Shown piece after piece: positions 1-5,845 of a stretch of DNA of 6,753 nucleotides. Source of the stretch: Bryobacterales bacterium (GTDB lineage: Bacteria > Acidobacteriota > Terriglobia > Bryobacterales > Bryobacteraceae). Positions within the stretch are counted from its first letter, which is position 1; each line of letters opens with the position of its first letter. Made by a program: the position numbers and the translations under genes. The notes beneath the pieces were generated by a model, which had not been told where the DNA came from, searched no databases, and saw nothing but the letters and a program-made list of their open reading frames with translations. The stretch is taken from positions 1,817 through 8,569 of the forward strand of contig DOZZ01000129.1 of the NCBI GenBank assembly GCA_003517725.1, read 5' to 3'.

Positions 1-238
1 GCAGTGACGCCGATCTAAAATCCTACCGAAAACCACCGAATTTAAGAAGCTGATTCCGATGGTTTACGTCGGGCCAGTGCCGATTCAGTGCTTGCTTAAG
101 TGCGGGCCCTCGTTTTCGGTAAAGTCTTGATGTACCTTGTGTTAAGTCAATTGATTTTAGAAAAGTTTTTGCCTGTGATGCTGAATTTCGGCCGAACCAA
201 AATATTTGATTAGTAGTTTTCGTTTATTTGAGGCTGCG
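1..238. other. Non-coding leader of the DUF4097 gene
   Basis: I see no gene in this stretch, and stops interrupt the plus-strand frames early. It is more AT-rich toward 140-230. No -35/-10 pair convincing enough to name was found; weak TTGATT (about 151-156) and AATATT (201-206) elements have no good partner. The TTGAGG preceding ATG 239 is the only usable ribosome-binding signal. Confidence 0.4.
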
Positions 239-1174
239 ATGAACCTTTGGGACAGATGGAAGAAGCGCACTTCGGACCACCTAAACGAGGAGATCATTCC
301 GTACACGACAGAGCCGGCGAGCGCGTTCCTCTTCGCGCCGACCGCCAGGTATGCAGACTTGGCGTCAGCAAAGATGCCGCAATATTTATTGTCTGCGAGA
401 CCGCACTCTGGCTTAAATCGCCTTACTAAGATGGAGCGCCTGAGTGGATATTTGCCGGGAATGTCCACCATAAACGCGAACGTAATAAACGCGAGCGTAG
501 AGGTCATTGGAGTACGAGGTTCTGAATCGGTCATAGAAGTGCAATCGCAGGTTGATTCAGCCAGTCAAGCCCAAGCTCAAGCGTTACTGACGCAGGTCAC
601 GATTGAGCAAAAGAACAGCCACCTGCGGTTGTTTAGCCCGCCGGGGCGACGGGCTGGGCACTGTCTGACCCAGTTTGCGATCACGTGCCCTATTCAGCGA
701 CCCGTGACAATACAAGGTGTGTATTCAGCGGCGCGCCTGACAGGCCTTACCGCAGGGGTAGATGTTGAAACCACTCATGGCAGGATTACTCTGTTGAACC
801 TAGCCGCCTCGGTGAATGCCAAAGTAAAAGAGGGCATCATTGACTATTCAGGGCATCAAGGACTTGTGCGGCTGTTCGCCGGGTGGGAGCTGAACCTGAA
901 TTTTACGCTTCCTACATTCGACGGAAGGATGGAGGCGGTAGCGGAGGGACCCGTACGAGTGCTGCTCTCAGCAGGATTTAGGGGTTCGCTGGAAGCAAAT
1001 GTGGCCAAAGGTGCTGTATTTGTCTGCCGAGCCGCTTTAACGACGCCTATGATACCTCGTGAGGAGGACGGACGCGTGATTCACAGCTTCGGGGAAGGGA
1101 CTCCGAATGTTCGACTCATGTCGATCAAGGGGCCCGTTGTGCTTGATAATGCACCGGCGGGGTTGGAAGCATGA
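239..1174 (+). CDS. DUF4097-like putative adhesin / beta-repeat protein
   Basis: The product is 311 aa. From about residue 80 it shows short alternating beta-strand repeats of the DUF4097 (putative adhesin) type, with runs such as ASVEVIGVRG, VDVETTHGRITLLNLAASV and a closing GTPNVRLMSIKGPVVLD; this closing Gly-rich strand pair is typical of the family C-terminus. The first 75 residues are charged and unlike the repeats. The N-terminus (MNLWDRWKKRTSDHL) has no hydrophobic signal peptide or membrane segment, so a cytoplasmic or atypically exported protein is implied. I chose ATG 239 because TTGAGG lies 5 nt upstream; a TTG at 206 would add 11 residues without a better ribosome site. The gene stands alone, and its base composition is less GC-rich than the signalling genes at the right end. 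Family members form beta-solenoids and have poorly defined roles. Assignment is from visible sequence pattern only. Confidence 0.7.
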   Translation: MNLWDRWKKRTSDHLNEEIIPYTTEPASAFLFAPTARYADLASAKMPQYLLSARPHSGLNRLTKMERLSGYLPGMSTINANVINASVEVIGVRGSESVIEVQSQVDSASQAQAQALLTQVTIEQKNSHLRLFSPPGRRAGHCLTQFAITCPIQRPVTIQGVYSAARLTGLTAGVDVETTHGRITLLNLAASVNAKVKEGIIDYSGHQGLVRLFAGWELNLNFTLPTFDGRMEAVAEGPVRVLLSAGFRGSLEANVAKGAVFVCRAALTTPMIPREEDGRVIHSFGEGTPNVRLMSIKGPVVLDNAPAGLEA

Positions 1175-1587
1175 CAGCAGCCGTGTGTGGCTGGGATGAA
1201 GATTACCCGCTACTGGCTCAAAACTGGATCGCGGCCCTTCGGTTCGGAAACTAACAACTCCCCCGTGTCCGATATACGTCCGTCCAACTGCTGGCCGCAC
1301 TCTTTGGCCGATTCTGTCCAAATGCGCCCGGAGCCACCCTGACCCTCTCATCTGATTCATCTATGAGAGCGCTCTCCCTGTCAAGTCGAAAACCGGTTTT
1401 TTCTCTTCCTCGGAACAACACAAAAACGCCGAATTTAGATACACTTCCAGCTATCCGGTCGGGGATAGGGCAACGCTGGAGAGCGACCCGAGCGCCGAAC
1501 CGGCAGCCGGGATCAGCGCGGGAGCGTCAGCTTCCGCCGATCTATTCAACGGTCTGATCCTGGCCGGAACGCGTTAAACTCCGGGGT
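1175..1587. other. Gene-free stretch after the DUF4097 gene
   Basis: No open frame here has convincing protein character; the short frames present are rich in Arg and Pro without a recognisable motif. Just after the stop codon, CAGCC-GTGTGT-GGCTG (1178-1193) could form a 5-bp stem but has no T-run, so it is not a convincing intrinsic terminator. Two palindromes inside the stretch are listed separately. Confidence 0.5.
1365..1400. repeat. Two perfect 12-bp palindromes in intergenic DNA
   Basis: GAGAGCGCTCTC (1365-1376) and AAAACCGGTTTT (1389-1400, followed by two more T) are each perfect self-complementary 12-mers only 12 nt apart. Neither has a loop, so they read better as protein-binding dyads than as a terminator. 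The A/T-rich second one could act as a very weak terminator-like element on the plus strand. No gene start lies close enough to assign a target, and chance is possible. Confidence 0.3.
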
Positions 1588-1622
1588 CCGGGGCAGAGCC
1601 CCGGCAGCCAGGGCACTGGCTG
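1588..1622. repeat. Back-to-back perfect hairpins beside the IS110 remnant
   Basis: CCGGGGC-AGA-GCCCCGG (1588-1604) is a 7-bp stem with a 3-nt loop. It is followed with no spacer by CAGCCAG-GGCA-CTGGCTG (1605-1622), another 7-bp stem with a 4-nt loop. A further CCGGGG copy lies at 1581-1586. The pair sits about 175 nt beyond the stop codon of the IS110-type transposase remnant on the minus strand. That is within the distance where IS1111-group elements carry their structured non-coding end. It may therefore be part of the element's end, or a resident REP-type repeat that the element targeted. Both are inference; the stems are read directly. Confidence 0.6.
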
Positions 1623-1795
1623 TGCCAGCGATTGCCGGTTGCCTCCTTGCGTTCATTGGTATCCGCGTCCATGCTGCTCTTACTTTCTGTCTCGTCCACA
1701 AGTCATCTATCCGCCCTGACATCGGGCATGAGCATCTCCGCCCCGGGTTTCGCAATCACACGCACGGCCTCAAGGGCCAGACCGATTTTCCGCGC

Positions 1796-2141
1796 TTACC
1801 CGTTTTTGGACGAAGACATCGCAGCCACATGCGCATGCGGCTGCTGATACGATTTGCGTTTTGTCAGAATCCACCAACTGGATTCAGCCAAGTGGTGGGC
1901 CAGCGTCACCGCTGCCTTGCCGTGACACTTGCGAGCTTTGATACGGTCGTACAAAGCCAACACGTAGTGCCCGGTGAGCCGGTGCCGGTGCATCAGCACG
2001 CAGTTGGATGCTTCCACAAAAGCCCAGCGCAGATAATGATTCGCCTGCGGTGAAGTTGGCCCGTGATGCGAGCCTCTCGACTCAACGGGCTCAGCATCGC
2101 CAACTTCGCCGCCTCCGCGCACTCCTACGACCTAAACCGCC
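1796..2141 (-). pseudogene. IS110-family transposase, C-terminal remnant
   Basis: The minus-strand frame ending with TAA at 1796-1798 encodes a block characteristic of the transposase_20 C-terminal domain of IS110/IS116/IS902 transposases: SHHGPTSPQANHYLRWAFVE, then VLALYDRIKARKCHGKAA, then LAESSWWILTKRKSYQ. Family members are usually 300-400 aa with an N-terminal RuvC-like DEDD domain; only about 95-110 residues remain, and no DEDD region exists anywhere in the window. Upstream of about 2090 the likeness moves to another frame (EAAKLA followed by MLSP), preceded by an in-frame TAG at 2125-2127. This implies at least one frameshift as well as the truncation. The 5' limit is approximate. The gene cannot make an active recombinase. 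It abuts the shortened DoxX-like gene, so the two losses are probably linked. Confidence 0.8.
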
Positions 2142-2153
2142 GGCGGTGCGCGG

Positions 2154-2435
2154 TCAGGCGCTTGCCGGCGTGATGGCGAAGCCGGCGTAGGCCCACTCCT
2201 TGAGCCGCGCCGGCACCGGCGCAAGCATCAGCACCACGCCGAGGAGCTTGGCCCACGAGAGCTCCACCCGAAAGTAGGCGGGGAAGCCGAGGTGGGTGAA
2301 CGCCAGCGCCACCTGCGGCAGGCGCAGTTGCGCGTAGGCGGTAAAGCTCATCTGCAGGCAGAAGAGCGCGGTGACGATCCAATAGAGGATGGTCTTGGCG
2401 GTGACGAGGGCCGGCTTCTGCAGGGTGGATTCCAT
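2154..2435 (-). CDS. DoxX-like (DoxX_2) membrane protein, C-terminally truncated
   Basis: The product is a 93-aa membrane protein. Hydrophobic segments lie at about residues 13-36 (ILYWIVTALFCLQMSFTAYA) and 60-77, and a third begins at WAYAGFAI (81-88) before the frame ends in TPASA. DoxX_2-type proteins usually have about 115-130 aa with four helices, so the last 30 or so residues, including most of helices 3-4, appear to be missing. The break coincides with the edge of the IS110 remnant. Start ATG 2435 is supported by AAGGAGG at 2445-2451, nine nt upstream; an earlier ATG at 2483 would overlap the preceding gene and lacks support. The gene lies 20 nt after the SRPBCC gene and closes the operon. 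DoxX-like proteins often accompany ArsR/AHSA1 genes, and their role is poorly defined. The remaining protein may be non-functional. Confidence 0.8.
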   Translation of the reverse strand: MESTLQKPALVTAKTILYWIVTALFCLQMSFTAYAQLRLPQVALAFTHLGFPAYFRVELSWAKLLGVVLMLAPVPARLKEWAYAGFAITPASA

Positions 2436-2455
2436 GGGGTTCTTCCTCCTTCGCT

Positions 2456-3007
2456 TCAATGCTTCGGGGCGTTGGGCGGCCAACCGGGGGTCTCAACGCC
2501 GAACTGCTTGGCGTACTCGGCGTTCAATCGCTGCCAGCCGCCGAACTTCATCGCCTCGCCACCGACGATGCGGCCGATGGGAGTTCCGCTGAGAAGGTGA
2601 TCCAGAACATCGAAACAAATGTGCCACCCGGCAGCACCCATGGAGATGAAGCGGCGATCGATGTTGTGCCACAGCTTCAGGCGCGTGCCGCCGCCAAAGG
2701 CTTCGAGTTCCCACCGGGTATCGTTGTACTCAAGCAACTTGGGAGCGTCGGCTCGCGTCACTGTTGTTGCGAGCGGCGTGGGCGTTCCCACCCAGGTGAG
2801 ATTCACCGTGGTTCCAACCGTACCCAGGCTCCCATCGACCTCAAAGGGAGCCCACTCGCGCAGATGCGCCGGGTCAGTAAGCGCCTGCCAGACTTTTTCC
2901 GGCGAGTGGCGCAGTTCTCTGACGAGAATGAGCGTCCACTTATCTCCGTCCTTCCGCACCTCCGCGCCGCTGGCTGGACCCGGCGTGTACTGATCGCGAT
3001 CGTTCAT
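2456..3007 (-). CDS. SRPBCC / AHSA1-domain protein
   Basis: The product is 183 aa, a usual length for a single-domain START-like (SRPBCC, AHSA1-type) protein. The family signature is clear near residues 32-57: ELRHSPEKVWQALTDPAHLREW followed by PFEVD. It continues with WELEAFGGGTRLKLWHNID and the helical C-terminal block WHICFDVLDHLLSG, which forms the long helix closing the hydrophobic cavity. Such proteins bind small hydrophobic ligands or act as Hsp90-co-chaperone-like folds; no ligand can be deduced. It has no signal peptide and is probably cytosolic. Start ATG 3007 is preceded by AAGGAG (3014-3019) at 6-nt spacing. It is the third gene of the ArsR-led operon, 57 nt after the DUF1801 gene. 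Co-occurrence with an ArsR repressor is a common arrangement for AHSA1 proteins. Confidence 0.9.
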   Translation of the reverse strand: MNDRDQYTPGPASGAEVRKDGDKWTLILVRELRHSPEKVWQALTDPAHLREWAPFEVDGSLGTVGTTVNLTWVGTPTPLATTVTRADAPKLLEYNDTRWELEAFGGGTRLKLWHNIDRRFISMGAAGWHICFDVLDHLLSGTPIGRIVGGEAMKFGGWQRLNAEYAKQFGVETPGWPPNAPKH

Positions 3008-3064
3008 CTTCTTCTCCTTGGTCTTCCCGTTTATCTGGCTTCAGGCGGCAGAGGCGGCTCGCCC

Positions 3065-3460
3065 TCAGCTCGCGACCTTGCGCACGATGGCGGAGAGCTT
3101 GGCCTCGGTCGCGCCGTCCAGCGCGGTGAAGTACCACGCGGATTCAATGAGTTGGTGCGGCGCGCCCTCCTCGCGGGTGACGTTCGCCTCCTGGGTGAAG
3201 CCGAACGTCATGTATTTCTTGTCCGCGCGGAAGAAGCAGACGGTCTTGCCATCCTTCGCGTACCCCGGCATGCCATACCACACGGTCGGCTGGAGCGCCG
3301 GCGCGCTGCGCAAGATGAGCGCGTGGAGGCGCTCGCCCATGGCGCGGTAGGGCGCCGGCATCGCGGCGATCTTCGCGAGCACCGCGGCCTCGCCGTCGGC
3401 CTTGTCGGCGCGCGGGCCGGGGCGCGCGGCGGCCTTCTTCGCAGCCGGGTTCGCGGTCAT
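3065..3460 (-). CDS. DUF1801 / YdhG-like protein
   Basis: The product is 131 aa. After an Ala/Lys-rich, probably disordered N-terminus (residues 1-25), the DUF1801 fold is visible. A helix LAKIAAMPAPYRAMGERLHALI (about 28-49) leads into the hallmark TVWYGMPGYAKDGKTVCFF (59-77) and KKYMTFGF (81-88). Members include YdhG-type proteins related to frataxin-like iron chaperones, but the biochemical role is not settled and I assign none here. The start at ATG 3460 is fixed by AAGGAG (3467-3472) and by the ATGA overlap with the repressor stop (3457-3460), which indicates translational coupling. The frame could be extended upstream to 3571, but only across the repressor gene and without a ribosome site. 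The protein is probably cytosolic and co-expressed with the SRPBCC protein. Confidence 0.88.
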   Translation of the reverse strand: MTANPAAKKAAARPGPRADKADGEAAVLAKIAAMPAPYRAMGERLHALILRSAPALQPTVWYGMPGYAKDGKTVCFFRADKKYMTFGFTQEANVTREEGAPHQLIESAWYFTALDGATEAKLSAIVRKVAS

Positions 3461-3801
3461 CTTCTTCTCCTTGTCTTCCTTTTCGTTGGTGTTGATTGAT
3501 CCATGTGGTCGAGGTGGCGTTCGAGAGCATCTACGTGAGCGGACCAGAACCGGCGGAACGGAGCCAGCCAAGCCTCGACCTCCTGAAGTGGTTCAGGTCT
3601 CAGCCGGTAGAGACGGCGCTGTGCGTCCACCGTGGATTCCACGAAACCGGCCTCGCGCAGCACTCGCAGGTGCTTTGACACGGTCGGCTGCGGCATACGA
3701 AGCTGACGCTCGATCTCTCCAACCGACTGTTGTGACGAGACCAGGAGGCTCAATATCGCGCGGCGGTTCGGCTCCGCAATGATTTCGAACACAGATTCCA
3801 C
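3457..3801 (-). CDS. ArsR-family winged-helix transcriptional repressor
   Basis: The product is 114 aa. It opens with VFEIIAEPNRRAILSLL, the first helices of the ArsR winged-helix fold. This is followed by SVGEIERQLRMPQPTVSKHL (27-45, helix-turn-helix with recognition helix around 38-51) and the wing VESTVDAQRRLYRLRPEPL. It lacks the metal-binding Cys motif of ArsR/SmtB (ELCVCDL) and has no cysteine at all, so it belongs with the metal-independent members linked to AHSA1 genes. The C-terminus is a basic tail (KRKTRRRR). I chose GTG 3801 because the fold begins immediately; an ATG at 3882 would add 27 residues of unlike sequence across the promoter. No strong ribosome site precedes the GTG, so the mRNA may be leaderless. 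It probably represses its own operon; the inducer is unknown. Confidence 0.88.
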   Translation of the reverse strand: MESVFEIIAEPNRRAILSLLVSSQQSVGEIERQLRMPQPTVSKHLRVLREAGFVESTVDAQRRLYRLRPEPLQEVEAWLAPFRRFWSAHVDALERHLDHMDQSTPTKRKTRRRR

Positions 3802-3807
3802 GCTCTT

Positions 3808-3845
3808 GGTATAGTCCACCGAGTATATGCTTGTCAAGGTATATA
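3808..3845 (-). promoter_or_regulatory. Promoter with overlapping putative ArsR operator
   Basis: On the minus strand TTGACA (3837-3832), a perfect -35 hexamer, is followed 18 nt later by TATACC (3813-3808), a 4/6 match to the -10 consensus. A transcript would start about at the GTG start codon of the repressor. Interleaved are three GTATA boxes on the plus strand at 3809-3813, 3823-3827 and 3839-3843, spaced 14 and 16 nt apart. They flank both promoter elements, as expected for a repressor site. The hexamers and boxes are seen; regulation by the ArsR protein is inferred. Confidence 0.55.
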
Positions 3846-3873
3846 AGGGAATGGGGGCGCGCTCTGCAGTGTT

Positions 3874-3905
3874 CGGGATCATCCCGGAATGCCGTTCGGC
3901 TTTCC
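3874..3905. repeat. Two adjoining inverted repeats upstream of the ArsR promoter
   Basis: CGGGAT-C-ATCCCG (3874-3886) is a perfect 13-nt dyad. It shares its last base with a second dyad, GGAA-T-GCCG-TT-CGGC-T-TTCC (3886-3905), perfect except for a central T-T opposition. Neither is followed by a T-run. They lie 37-68 nt upstream of the -35 element of the repressor promoter, so a second regulator site or a remnant of a repeat are both possible. Confidence 0.4.
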
Positions 3906-4158
3906 TCCGGAACAGGCGTTCAGCTTCACCGGAATCCCCAGCCAGCCGCCTTCGTCTAGATTGCGCCCAATTTCTGCTAAATAAAAGGCTGAAGCGGTGG
4001 GCAGGGCGATTAATTGCCAGCAAAACCTGCGTTGGTGGTCGGCGCCGGGAAGGAATTTTCGCGAACGAGCCAGATCAGGGCCGTCCCTTTCAGCAACGGA
4101 AGCTCAGGAAAAATATTGGTTCGACCGTTGCTGGCGTCGATGGCTTTGACGTAGTCTG
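3906..4158. other. Intergenic stretch with a possible gene fragment
   Basis: No complete gene is supported between the repressor promoter and the double hairpin. The minus strand from about 4156 to a TAA at 4010-4012 reads as a protein-like 49-residue stretch (DYVKAIDASNGRTNIFPEL, then LLKGTALIWLVRENSFPAPT). It has no start codon or ribosome site of its own and is cut at its 5' side by the double hairpin. It may be a leftover of a disrupted gene. I do not recognise the family. Confidence 0.25.
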
Positions 4159-4191
4159 GCGGGCTGAAGCCCGCTGCAGGATGAATCCTGC
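4159..4191. repeat. REP-like double hairpin
   Basis: GCGGGCT-GA-AGCCCGC (4159-4174) and, one T later, GCAGGAT-GA-ATCCTGC (4176-4191) are two perfect 7-bp inverted repeats with the same GA centre. A GTAG tetranucleotide lies just before them (4151-4154), reminiscent of the tetranucleotide heading REP units mobilised by Y1/RAYT transposases. The first hairpin resembles dispersed intergenic repeats I associate with Acidobacteriota genomes, from memory. It lies about 100 nt downstream of the hybrid kinase stop and could stabilise or end that transcript. No transposase is in the window. Confidence 0.65.
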
Positions 4192-4292
4192 CCCACTTAC
4201 GGATAGGGGTCGACCTTACAGAGTTTTTTTTGACCCTGAGTGGCTCATGGGGTCTTGGTGCGCCGTGAAAAGTCCGCGTTGCCGGAGGCGCT

Positions 4293-5816
4293 CTAATTCG
4301 CGGCGTTCTCGCTGTGCTCTTTGCCGCGGTCCAGAATTTGGCGGACCTTCTGCAACAGTTGCGTCGGCGTGAAGGGCTTCTGTAGAAAGTCCAGGCCCGC
4401 GATCGAACGCGTGCGCTGGATGGATCGATCGGTGTAGCCGGACATGCATAACACTGCAATATTCGGCCGCTTGCGTCGCATGCGCTTCACCACCTCCGCG
4501 CCGCCCATCTGCGGCATCACCAAGTCAGTGATCAGCAGCTGAATGGGTGCGGTGTGGTCGCGCACGAAGTGCAGAGCTTCCACGCCGCTCGAGGCCATCA
4601 CCACTTTGTAACCGTGCCGCTCGAGTGTCGTCAGCACCAGCCGGCGCACGGCTTCTTCGTCTTCCACCACCAGCACGGTCTCGCGCCCTTCGGCCTCGGG
4701 CAACACGGGCGCGGCGGCGGGCTGCGGCGCCGGGGCCGCCTCGTCCACGCGCGGCAGGTACACTTTCACCGACGTGCCGCGGCCCGGCTCGCTGTAAACA
4801 TCCACCGCTCCGCCGCTTTGCTTCAGGATGCCGTACACCGTCGAGAGTCCCAGCCCCGTGCCCTGGTGCTTGCCCTTGGTGGTGAAGAACGGATCGAAGA
4901 CCTGGGACGCCGTCTTCTCATCCATGCCAATGCCCGTGTCGGTCACCGACAGGCTGATGTAGCGCCCCGATTTCACCGTCATGTGCTTCGAGGTGTAGGG
5001 TTCGCCCAGTTCCACATTGGCGGTCTCGATCACCAGCGTGCCGCCATTGGTCATGGCGTCGCGCGCGTTGACCGCCAGGTTCATGATCACCTGCTCGATT
5101 TGGCCGGGGTCGGCGTGCACCATGCCGATATCCGCCGAGGGCTCGATACGCACGTCGATGTGCTCGCCGATCAGGCGATGGAGCATGGGGCCCATCTCGG
5201 CCAGCACGTCGTTCAGGTTGAGCGCGCGCGGCTGCAGTTCTTCGCGGCGGCTGTAAGCCAGCAGTTGGCGCGTCAGGCCGGCCGCGCGGTCGCTGGCTCG
5301 CAGGATCTGGTCCATCGCCGTGCGATCGTGCTCCGATAGACTGCCCACCAGCAATTGCCCGTATCCCGAAATGATGGTCAGCAGATTGTTGAAGTCGTGC
5401 GCGATGCCGCCCGCCAGCATGCCTACGGCCTCCATTTTCTTGGACTGCCGTAATTGCTCTTCCAGGTTTTGACGCGGCGCGGCGTCCAGCGGCATCAGCA
5501 CGGCCGCGCGCACGTTGCCGAAATGCGCGACGCATAGAGAAATGTCGCAAGCCGCGATCTCGCCGTTTTTGCACTTCACGCGCCAGCCCAGCAGGTCATA
5601 TTCGTTGGGATGCTCCGCCGCTACAGCTGTGCGGAAACGGTTGACATCGCGCTCCTGCAACACATCGGGCAGCGCCAGCGCCTCAAATTCCTGCTGCGAG
5701 TATGCGAACTTGGAGCGCGCCGCCGCGTTGACCGCCACAAAGCGCAGATCGTCCAGCGCGATGACCCAGACCGGTTCCGGCAGGGCGTCGAGCGAGATAG
5801 GTTCGGGCAGCCGCAT
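4293..5816 (-). CDS. PAS-domain hybrid histidine kinase with C-terminal receiver
   Basis: The product is 507 aa with no membrane segment, so it is a cytosolic sensor. A PAS domain occupies about residues 8-112. The HisKA domain carries GGIAHDFNNLL with phospho-acceptor His140 (HPK4/NtrB-type H-box). The ATPase domain shows NLAVNARDAM (N box, Asn250), DTGIGM (G1, 293-298), DPFFTTKG (F box, 308-315) and GTGLGLST (G2, 319-326). A Pro/Ala linker (358-375) leads to a receiver (379-495) with acidic pocket Glu385/Asp386, phospho-acceptor Asp431 in LLITDLVMPQMGG, Ser459 and Lys480 in QKPF. All catalytic residues are present. Start ATG 5816 is bounded by an in-frame TAG immediately upstream; no good ribosome site is seen, consistent with coupling to the gene ending 29 nt upstream. 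The PAS ligand is unknown. It probably relays phosphate via its own receiver and may feed the neighbouring HD-GYP regulator. Confidence 0.95.
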   Translation of the reverse strand: MRLPEPISLDALPEPVWVIALDDLRFVAVNAAARSKFAYSQQEFEALALPDVLQERDVNRFRTAVAAEHPNEYDLLGWRVKCKNGEIAACDISLCVAHFGNVRAAVLMPLDAAPRQNLEEQLRQSKKMEAVGMLAGGIAHDFNNLLTIISGYGQLLVGSLSEHDRTAMDQILRASDRAAGLTRQLLAYSRREELQPRALNLNDVLAEMGPMLHRLIGEHIDVRIEPSADIGMVHADPGQIEQVIMNLAVNARDAMTNGGTLVIETANVELGEPYTSKHMTVKSGRYISLSVTDTGIGMDEKTASQVFDPFFTTKGKHQGTGLGLSTVYGILKQSGGAVDVYSEPGRGTSVKVYLPRVDEAAPAPQPAAAPVLPEAEGRETVLVVEDEEAVRRLVLTTLERHGYKVVMASSGVEALHFVRDHTAPIQLLITDLVMPQMGGAEVVKRMRRKRPNIAVLCMSGYTDRSIQRTRSIAGLDFLQKPFTPTQLLQKVRQILDRGKEHSENAAN

Positions 5817-5845
5817 CTATAGCAACACCATCACATCAAGACCCA

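Larger units (their letters stand above)
1560..2150 (-). mobile_element. Decayed IS110-family insertion sequence, partial
   Basis: This covers the transposase remnant plus about 235 nt of downstream non-coding DNA ending near the double hairpin. IS110-family elements lack terminal inverted repeats and move by a DEDD/serine recombinase guided by an element-encoded RNA; in the IS1111 group that RNA lies downstream of the gene. The left (plus-coordinate) boundary is a guess based on the hairpins. The right boundary lies between the last recognisable transposase residues (about 2125) and the aberrant DoxX C-terminus (about 2165). The subgroup cannot be decided from the remnant. Confidence 0.5.

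Noticed and set aside
1363..1557. Small 64-aa plus-strand frame in the gene-free stretch
   Set aside because: It starts within a palindrome, has no ribosome-binding site, and its sequence is low in hydrophobic residues with no motif.
1581..1622. CRISPR-like or tandem repeat array
   Set aside because: There are only two different hairpins and one short direct repeat, without regular spacers.
1622..2053. A 143-aa plus-strand open frame
   Set aside because: It lies opposite the IS110 remnant, which has recognisable transposase motifs; the plus frame has none.
2459..3499. A 346-aa plus-strand open frame
   Set aside because: It is the antisense of the SRPBCC and DUF1801 genes, is very rich in Arg, Gly and Leu, and has no domain; the minus-strand genes have clear families and ribosome sites.
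4206..4234. GGGTC ... T8 ... GACCC near 4220 as an intrinsic terminator
   Set aside because: The T-run lies inside the would-be loop rather than after the stem, and on the minus strand it becomes an A-run, so it fits a terminator in neither direction.
3827..4372. A 181-aa plus-strand open frame across the intergenic region
   Set aside because: It runs through the promoter, both dyads and the REP-like hairpin and into the kinase gene; composition is Arg-rich with no motif.
4554..5339. A 261-aa plus-strand open frame rich in His and Arg
   Set aside because: It is antisense to the hybrid kinase ATPase and receiver domains; its His/Arg/Gln richness reflects the complementary codon pattern.
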